Positions 5,243 through 8,817 of a stretch of DNA of 8,817 nt are shown piece after piece; position 1 is the stretch's first letter, and each line of letters starts with the position of its first letter. The notes beneath the pieces are model-generated. The model saw only the letters and a program-made list of their open reading frames with translations. It was not told the origin of the DNA and searched no databases. The stretch is from Thermoplasmatota archaeon (GTDB taxonomy: Archaea > Thermoplasmatota > Thermoplasmata > GCA-020350865 > JAUVCJ01). The stretch is from positions 1 through 8,817 of the forward strand of contig JAUVCJ010000086.1 in the NCBI GenBank assembly GCA_030595765.1, read 5' to 3'. The position numbers were made by a program, and so were the translations under genes.

Positions 5243-6366
5243 ACATGACCAGGCTGAAGGTCACATTCTCGATGCTCATGAAGGAGTTCTACAGGAATAA
5301 GGCTGTGATGTTCTTTGTCCTGCTCTTTCCCATCCTTTTGATGGTGCTCTTTGGTTTTATCTTCTCGGACCAGGATGAGGTCCAGTACATCCTGCCAATC
5401 CAGAACATGGATGGTGGTTCTCACTCATGGAACTTCACCCAGACCCTTAATGACACCGGGCTCTTCGAGATAAGACTGGTTGACACAGATTTGGATCCAT
5501 ACGATTATCTTCTCCAGCAGAAGACCAATACAATCCTTGTAATACCGCATGGATATCAGGCTGAGATGGACCAGATAATAATCCAGAGGTTCATTATGGG
5601 TCAGCCCAACAACGATACAGCCAACCTCACTTTGATAATTGACCCAGCCAGCACCGCAGCCATGGTAAAGACCCAGATGCTCGATTCTCTTGTAGGGGCA
5701 ATCAACAAAGGGATGGCCGGTGTGCCTGACGTGATAGGGATGGACATCGAGACCACTGTATCAGACCAGTTCAAGGCAATCGATTTCTTTGCACCAGGCA
5801 TCATAGCCATGTCTGTCATGACAACTGCCCTTTTCGGAACTGTAGGTATGAACACAGAGCTTAGGCAGAAAGGGATCCTTAGAAAGCTGGCAACAACCCC
5901 GCTCACCAGGGCTGAATGGCTAGTTACCAACGTGCTGTACCAGTTCGTAATGGGTGGGCTATCCACAATATCCATTATCATTGTGGGGATGATACTATTC
6001 GGGCTGCAGCCCCAGATAAACCTGTTTCTCCCCCTCTTTATTATACTGAACGTGTTCGCTTTCTCAGGCATCGGCATGCTGATAACAAGGTTTGTAAAAG
6101 ATGCCGAGAGCGCTCAAGCTGCTGCAAACGCTGTCATGTTCCCGATGATGTTCCTATCAGGCACCTTCTTCCCGTTGGAGCAGATGCCAGACTTTCTCCA
6201 GACCATCGCAGGCTTTTTGCCGCTCTATTACGTCAATGAGGGTCTTCGCTCCGCCATGATAAACCCGGACATGGGCGTTATGGCCTTCAATGCATTAGTC
6301 ATTGGAGTGGTGGGTATCGTGATGTTCATCTTGGGAATATTGCTGACCTCATGGAAAGACGAGTGA
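5239..6366 (+). CDS. ABC-2 type exporter permease
   Basis: A 375-residue membrane protein, the transmembrane partner of the upstream ATPase. One helix at about 22-42 is followed by a large domain outside the membrane (about 45-180), then five helices at about 185-205, 230-255, 260-284, 295-315 and 347-370. ABC-2 hallmarks are present: ELRQKGILRKLATTPL (207-222) in the cytosolic coupling region, DAESAQAAANAVMFPMMFLSG (288-308, a single conserved block), FFPLEQMP, and LPLYYVNEGLR (327-337). This is the long, six-helix architecture of ABC2_membrane_3-like exporters. The ATG at 5239 overlaps the ATPase stop by 4 nt and has a full SD. The gene ends in ILLTSWKDE; a similar stretch reappears just after the stop. 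Drug, lipid or peptide export are all possible; nothing in the sequence decides between them. Confidence 0.95.
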   Translation: MNMTRLKVTFSMLMKEFYRNKAVMFFVLLFPILLMVLFGFIFSDQDEVQYILPIQNMDGGSHSWNFTQTLNDTGLFEIRLVDTDLDPYDYLLQQKTNTILVIPHGYQAEMDQIIIQRFIMGQPNNDTANLTLIIDPASTAAMVKTQMLDSLVGAINKGMAGVPDVIGMDIETTVSDQFKAIDFFAPGIIAMSVMTTALFGTVGMNTELRQKGILRKLATTPLTRAEWLVTNVLYQFVMGGLSTISIIIVGMILFGLQPQINLFLPLFIILNVFAFSGIGMLITRFVKDAESAQAAANAVMFPMMFLSGTFFPLEQMPDFLQTIAGFLPLYYVNEGLRSAMINPDMGVMAFNALVIGVVGIVMFILGILLTSWKDE

Positions 6367-6431
6367 ATAGCACCATAGAATTCGTGATGGGCATACTGCT
6401 GGCCTCATGGGTAGATGGCTCAGAGGCCTGA
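6363..6431 (+). pseudogene. Degenerate second copy of the permease 3' end
   Basis: Bases 6382-6416 resemble 6317-6360 inside the permease (TCGTGATG...CTCATGG): 29 of 35 aligned bases match, with one 9-bp gap. Read in the frame from 6363 to the TGA at 6429-6431, the copy gives FVMGILLASWVDG against IVMFILGILLTSWKDE in the permease. Several differences fall on third codon positions and the gap keeps frame. That suggests it diverged while coding, and is the tail of a lost paralogous permease gene rather than random similarity. It is out of frame with the intact permease and has no start signal. Confidence 0.55.
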
Positions 6432-6447
6432 ATGTGTGGCATAATGC

Positions 6448-6464
6448 CCTTGACATTGCCAAGG
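6448..6464. terminator. Weak hairpin in the convergent gap
   Basis: CCTTG and CAAGG (5-bp arms, 7-nt loop) lie between the converging permease and membrane-protein genes. There is no clear T-tract on either side, so a terminator role is only suggested by position. No other signal was found in 6432-6501. Confidence 0.2.
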
Positions 6465-6501
6465 TATTGCTCCTTTAGGCGTCGTCAATCTCTAGAATGG
6501 T

Positions 6502-7002
6502 CTAAGTCTCCTGGGCATCTTCCGATGCATCCTGAGACTCTTCCAGCCCCTTCTTGAGAGCCATTCTATATCTCTCGGCAGTTGCGTAGAGCTGCTTTAC
6601 GTTCCAGGTGTTCAGGTAGTAGAGCACAAAAAAGTTGATTATCAGGAGAATTACAATCATCTCTCCTCCAAAGCCAACCCCTATCGCAAACATCTCGGAA
6701 ATGATCTCGAAGACCGTGAACGCCACTGCTACCTTGCGTATCCTTTCCCTGAGTGTCCATAGACCCATTCCCGTTATAGATAACAGGGCTCCGCTAATTA
6801 TCTGGGCAGTGCCCATAATGTTCTTGTAGTCGGTGATGCTCATATTAAAAATTAATTTTCCAGCTATATCTTCAGGCAATGAGAAGAAGATTACCCCATT
6901 GTAGATAGTTATAGCACCACAAATAATGAAGAACAGGCCTATGATGAACACCACAAGCGATATTTCAGGCTGATGCAACCTTTTCTTCTTTCCCTTGCTC
7001 AT
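6502..7002 (-). CDS. Small four-helix integral membrane protein, function unknown
   Basis: A 166-residue protein with a lysine-rich start (SKGKKKR), four hydrophobic segments at about 15-40, 63-84, 90-110 and 113-131, and an acidic tail (EESQDASEDAQET). The pattern at the last helix, FFVLYYLNTWNVKQLYA, recalls the LYYL-x-x-x-VK ending of several small archaeal and bacterial membrane-protein families of unknown role (DUF2127- or DUF4064-like); this is a resemblance in pattern only. The positive N-terminus suggests that both ends face the cytosol. The ATG at 7000-7002 is preferred because AGGA (7009-7012) lies 6 nt upstream. A longer frame from a GTG at 7066-7068 adds 22 polar residues but has no SD. 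It converges on the ABC operon and diverges from mutS. I do not recognise its function. Confidence 0.75.
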   Translation of the reverse strand: MSKGKKKRLHQPEISLVVFIIGLFFIICGAITIYNGVIFFSLPEDIAGKLIFNMSITDYKNIMGTAQIISGALLSITGMGLWTLRERIRKVAVAFTVFEIISEMFAIGVGFGGEMIVILLIINFFVLYYLNTWNVKQLYATAERYRMALKKGLEESQDASEDAQET

Positions 7003-7018
7003 AGCTCTTCCTGCTGAG

Positions 7019-7024
7019 TTTATA
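7019..7024 (-). promoter_or_regulatory. TATA-like element close to the membrane-protein start
   Basis: The minus strand reads TATAAA, its first T 22 nt before the ATG at 7002. This is a little too close for a typical leaderless archaeal promoter. A competing element, TAATAAAT (7084-7091, minus strand), would give a leader of about 55-60 nt and leave room for the AGGA SD. Confidence 0.3.
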
Positions 7025-7068
7025 GTGGCGCACTTATCATTTAGGACAAATGATTTCGTGTGCCACAC

Positions 7069-7116
7069 ATAGTCAAGGACTCATTTATTAGTCCTAAACA
7101 TTTCGTTCTTGACTAT
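7069..7116. promoter_or_regulatory. 12-bp inverted repeat around a TATA-like element
   Basis: ATAGTCAAGGAC (7069-7080) and GTTCTTGACTAT (7105-7116) are inverted copies matching at 11 of 12 positions, separated by 24 bp. On the minus strand the spacer holds TTTAGGACTAATAAAT, which could serve as the TATA region of the membrane-protein gene. The layout would suit a dimeric or paired regulator closing off that promoter. No cognate regulator is present in the window. Confidence 0.5.
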
Positions 7117-7144
7117 AATGAGCTGAATTGATAATAAACATTAC

Positions 7145-7161
7145 GACGGAAAAAAATATAA
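7145..7161 (+). promoter_or_regulatory. Candidate BRE/TATA, distal promoter towards mutS
   Basis: CGACGGAAAAAAATATAAC has an A-rich BRE-like stretch leading into AATATAA. A start near 7182 would give a leader of about 185 nt before mutS, or could drive a small ORF beginning at 7211. Confidence 0.45.
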
Positions 7162-7210
7162 CATCTCTTTATCCTTGTTTCCTAAATCCCGTCCTAAAGG
7201 GGTGGGGTGA

Positions 7211-7318
7211 GTGAAAACAAACCCCGAGAATACATATCAATACAGTTACTATATTTGGAAACTAACTATTTATATGGTAATCCCCATTCGGGAGAAGATC
7301 CGCCTCCTGTTCTTTTAA
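7211..7318 (+). other. Possible 35-codon small ORF upstream of mutS
   Basis: GTG at 7211, preceded by GGGGTG about 6 nt away, opens a 35-codon frame ending in TAA at 7316-7318. An alternative GTG at 7207 opens a 47-codon frame to 7350. Both run through the proximal mutS TATA box and neither resembles a known protein. They are recorded because of the G-rich site and the upstream TATA element; coding is unlikely. Confidence 0.15.
7257..7277 (+). promoter_or_regulatory. Candidate BRE/TATA, proximal promoter of mutS
   Basis: The BRE-like GGAAACTAA is followed by TTTATATGG (7269-7277). The predicted start is near 7299, giving a leader of nearly 70 nt. Of the two promoters before mutS this is the closer match to the archaeal consensus. 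Confidence 0.55.
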
Positions 7319-7366
7319 CACATTCGTTTGCTTTCTGTCGAAAACCTTGAATAATCCAGACCCTTA

Positions 7367-8817
7367 ATGGCCAACTCCGGGGGAGCGTATCTGAGCAAAG
7401 GTGAGCGTCACACACCCATGATGAAGCAGTTCATGGACATGAAGAAGAAGTATCCAGGCACGGTGCTGTTCTTCCGCATGGGTGATTTTTACGAAACCTT
7501 CTACGACGATGCCAGAATCACCTCGGAGGCTCTTGGCATTACTCTGACAGCAAGAGGCAAGGCAGGTGGTGCAGGGGAGAAGATACCGCTTGCAGGGATT
7601 CCTCATCATGCACTAGACACATATCTGAAAAAAATGGTCCAGAAGGGACATAAGGTCGCAATATGTGAGCAGCTGGAGGACCCAAAGCTGGCTAAGGGTA
7701 TTGTCAAGCGTGGAGTTACCAGAGTTGTGACTCCAGGCACTATTCTTGACGGGAACATGCTCGATGAAAGGGCTGGCAACTACCTGCTGTCGGTTCTTAT
7801 TGCAGGAGGCCAGACTGGTGTTGCTTTTGTGGATGTCTCCACAGGAGAGTTCAAGACCACCCAATTTGAAACTGGCAAGGACCATTCCCGCCTCAGGACC
7901 GAGCTTGTCAGGTTCAAGCCCAGCGAGATAATCATGACTCATGACGCTGTTAAGGACCCAGACCTTATCGAAGCGCTTCGCAGCGAGCTGGAGCCATTGT
8001 TGACCCCGCTGGGCCAGTCCAAGTTTGACCCAGTTAGGTCCACTAAAACACTTATGGACCATTTTCAAGCTCAAAGTATCTTAGGCCTGGGACTGGCTGA
8101 TATGGAGGTCGCGGCTAGAGCATCTGGAGCGGCGCTGGAATACCTCAACGAGACTCAGATGGGGTCCCTGGGGCATATTGGCAGGCTCATAACTTACTCG
8201 AATGTCCAGAACCTGATACTGGACTCCACCACAGTCAGGAACCTGGAACTTATTGGCAACATCCGTGACGGAGGTGCCAGTGGGACTCTACTCGGACTGA
8301 TGGACAGCACAAGAACTCCAATGGGTTCGCGGCTTCTTCGGGAATGGCTTCTCAAACCACTGCTGGACACTGACGAGATCAGGAAGAGGCAGGATGCGGT
8401 GGAGCTGCTGGCCAGGAATTCTCTGAACCAGAAGAGGCTTGGCGAGCATTTGAAAGGTGTCAGAGACCTGGCAAGGCTGACCTCCAGAATTGTATATGGC
8501 ACCGCAAATGCAAGGGATTTGATATCATTGCGCTTTTCCCTAGAGGTGGTTCCAGAGCTTAAAAATGGGCTGCCGAAACTATCAAAGGGCGGAAAAGGCA
8601 GTTTTGAATTGATTGCCAGTTTGCAAGGTGGTCTTGAGCCGCTAGGTGACCTGACAGCACTGATCGGTGGTGCCATTCAGGAAGAGCCACCATTATCATT
8701 GAGAGAAGGAGGTCTGATCCAGGAGGGCTGCGATCCGGATCTGGATGAGTTGAAGGAGGCTACCAGGGATGGAAAGGCCTGGATATCCCGGCTGGAAAAG
8801 GCTGAAAGGGAAAGGAC
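7367..8817 (+). CDS. mutS: DNA mismatch repair protein MutS, cut by the right window edge
   Basis: The first 483 codons are present; bacterial-type MutS has about 850, so the end of the clamp and the whole ATPase domain lie outside. MutS binds mismatched and looped DNA and starts repair. Residues 15-125 are the mismatch-binding domain, with HTPMMKQF and the Phe-x-Glu reader F41-Y42-E43 in RMGDFYE; IPLAGIPHHA and VAICEQLEDP follow. The connector begins after VVTPGTILD. Core-domain blocks include LILDSTTVRNLEL and MDSTRTPMGSRLLREWL. The frame ends in the clamp region (WISRLEKAERER). An in-frame TAA at 7352-7354 limits the start to the ATG at 7367 or those at 7418 and 7421. The first is preferred because family similarity begins at HTPMM, but it has no SD. 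The FYE motif and full-length match favour the true MutS1 repair branch over MutS2. Confidence 0.97.
   Translation, partial: MANSGGAYLSKGERHTPMMKQFMDMKKKYPGTVLFFRMGDFYETFYDDARITSEALGITLTARGKAGGAGEKIPLAGIPHHALDTYLKKMVQKGHKVAICEQLEDPKLAKGIVKRGVTRVVTPGTILDGNMLDERAGNYLLSVLIAGGQTGVAFVDVSTGEFKTTQFETGKDHSRLRTELVRFKPSEIIMTHDAVKDPDLIEALRSELEPLLTPLGQSKFDPVRSTKTLMDHFQAQSILGLGLADMEVAARASGAALEYLNETQMGSLGHIGRLITYSNVQNLILDSTTVRNLELIGNIRDGGASGTLLGLMDSTRTPMGSRLLREWLLKPLLDTDEIRKRQDAVELLARNSLNQKRLGEHLKGVRDLARLTSRIVYGTANARDLISLRFSLEVVPELKNGLPKLSKGGKGSFELIASLQGGLEPLGDLTALIGGAIQEEPPLSLREGGLIQEGCDPDLDELKEATRDGKAWISRLEKAERER

Larger units (their letters stand above)
7040..7198. repeat. Three copies of the octamer GTCCTAAA in the divergent region
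   Basis: GTCCTAAA occurs at 7091-7098 and 7191-7198 on the plus strand and at 7040-7047 on the minus strand. The first two are exactly 100 bp apart. The copies lie around the candidate promoters for the membrane-protein gene and mutS. They may be regulator sites, but an octamer in A/T-rich DNA can recur by chance. Confidence 0.35.

Noticed and set aside
7613..8676. Minus-strand ORFs of 153 and 160 codons antisense to mutS
   Set aside because: The plus strand carries continuous MutS motifs, and the antisense frames have no start signals or recognisable domains.
1..8817. CRISPR arrays, insertion sequences, rRNA or tRNA genes, integrase attachment sites
   Set aside because: I looked for regularly spaced direct repeats, transposase motifs with terminal inverted repeats and tRNA or rRNA signatures, and found none that hold up.

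Overview
The window looks archaeal, most likely a mesophilic euryarchaeon. Start codons are preceded by strong purine-rich Shine-Dalgarno (SD) sites, including a full GGAGGTGAT at 5225. Several upstream regions carry archaeal A-rich BRE/TATA elements (TTTATATT, TTTTTATAA, AATATAA, TTTATATG) instead of bacterial -35/-10 pairs, and AGG and ATA codons are common. The lineage cannot be fixed from this sequence; a Thermoplasmata-like or Methanomicrobia-like origin is a guess.

Layout. (1) 1-2485, minus strand: part of a type I restriction-modification locus. hsdM (methyltransferase subunit) is followed, with an 11-bp overlap, by a DUF1016/YhcG-type PD-(D/E)XK nuclease gene that runs off the left edge. 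hsdS and hsdR are not in the window and would be expected further left. (2) 2654-3904, minus strand: a complete peptidase T gene (pepT). (3) 4013-6366, plus strand: a two-gene ABC-2 exporter operon, an ATPase with an unusual repetitive acidic tail followed by its permease with a 4-nt overlap. It is transcribed divergently from pepT. The ATPase leader holds a train of very short ORFs chained by ATGA stop/start overlaps. (4) 6367-6501: a convergent gap holding what looks like a decayed second copy of the permease 3' end. (5) 6502-7002, minus strand: a small four-helix membrane protein of unknown function. (6) 7003-7366: a divergent regulatory region with inverted and direct repeats and two candidate TATA boxes. 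(7) 7367-8817, plus strand: the N-terminal half or more of mutS, cut by the right edge before its ATPase domain.

The genes form separate units: DNA modification/defence, peptide breakdown, export and mismatch repair. The most unusual signals are regulatory. There is a five-member ATGA-coupled micro-ORF chain before the ABC operon, and a second SD-led micro-ORF whose stop overlaps the hsdM start. There are also in-frame palindromic repeats inside the DUF1016 gene, a 30-bp coding tandem repeat in the ABC ATPase, and a 12-bp dyad around a TATA-like element upstream of the membrane-protein gene.
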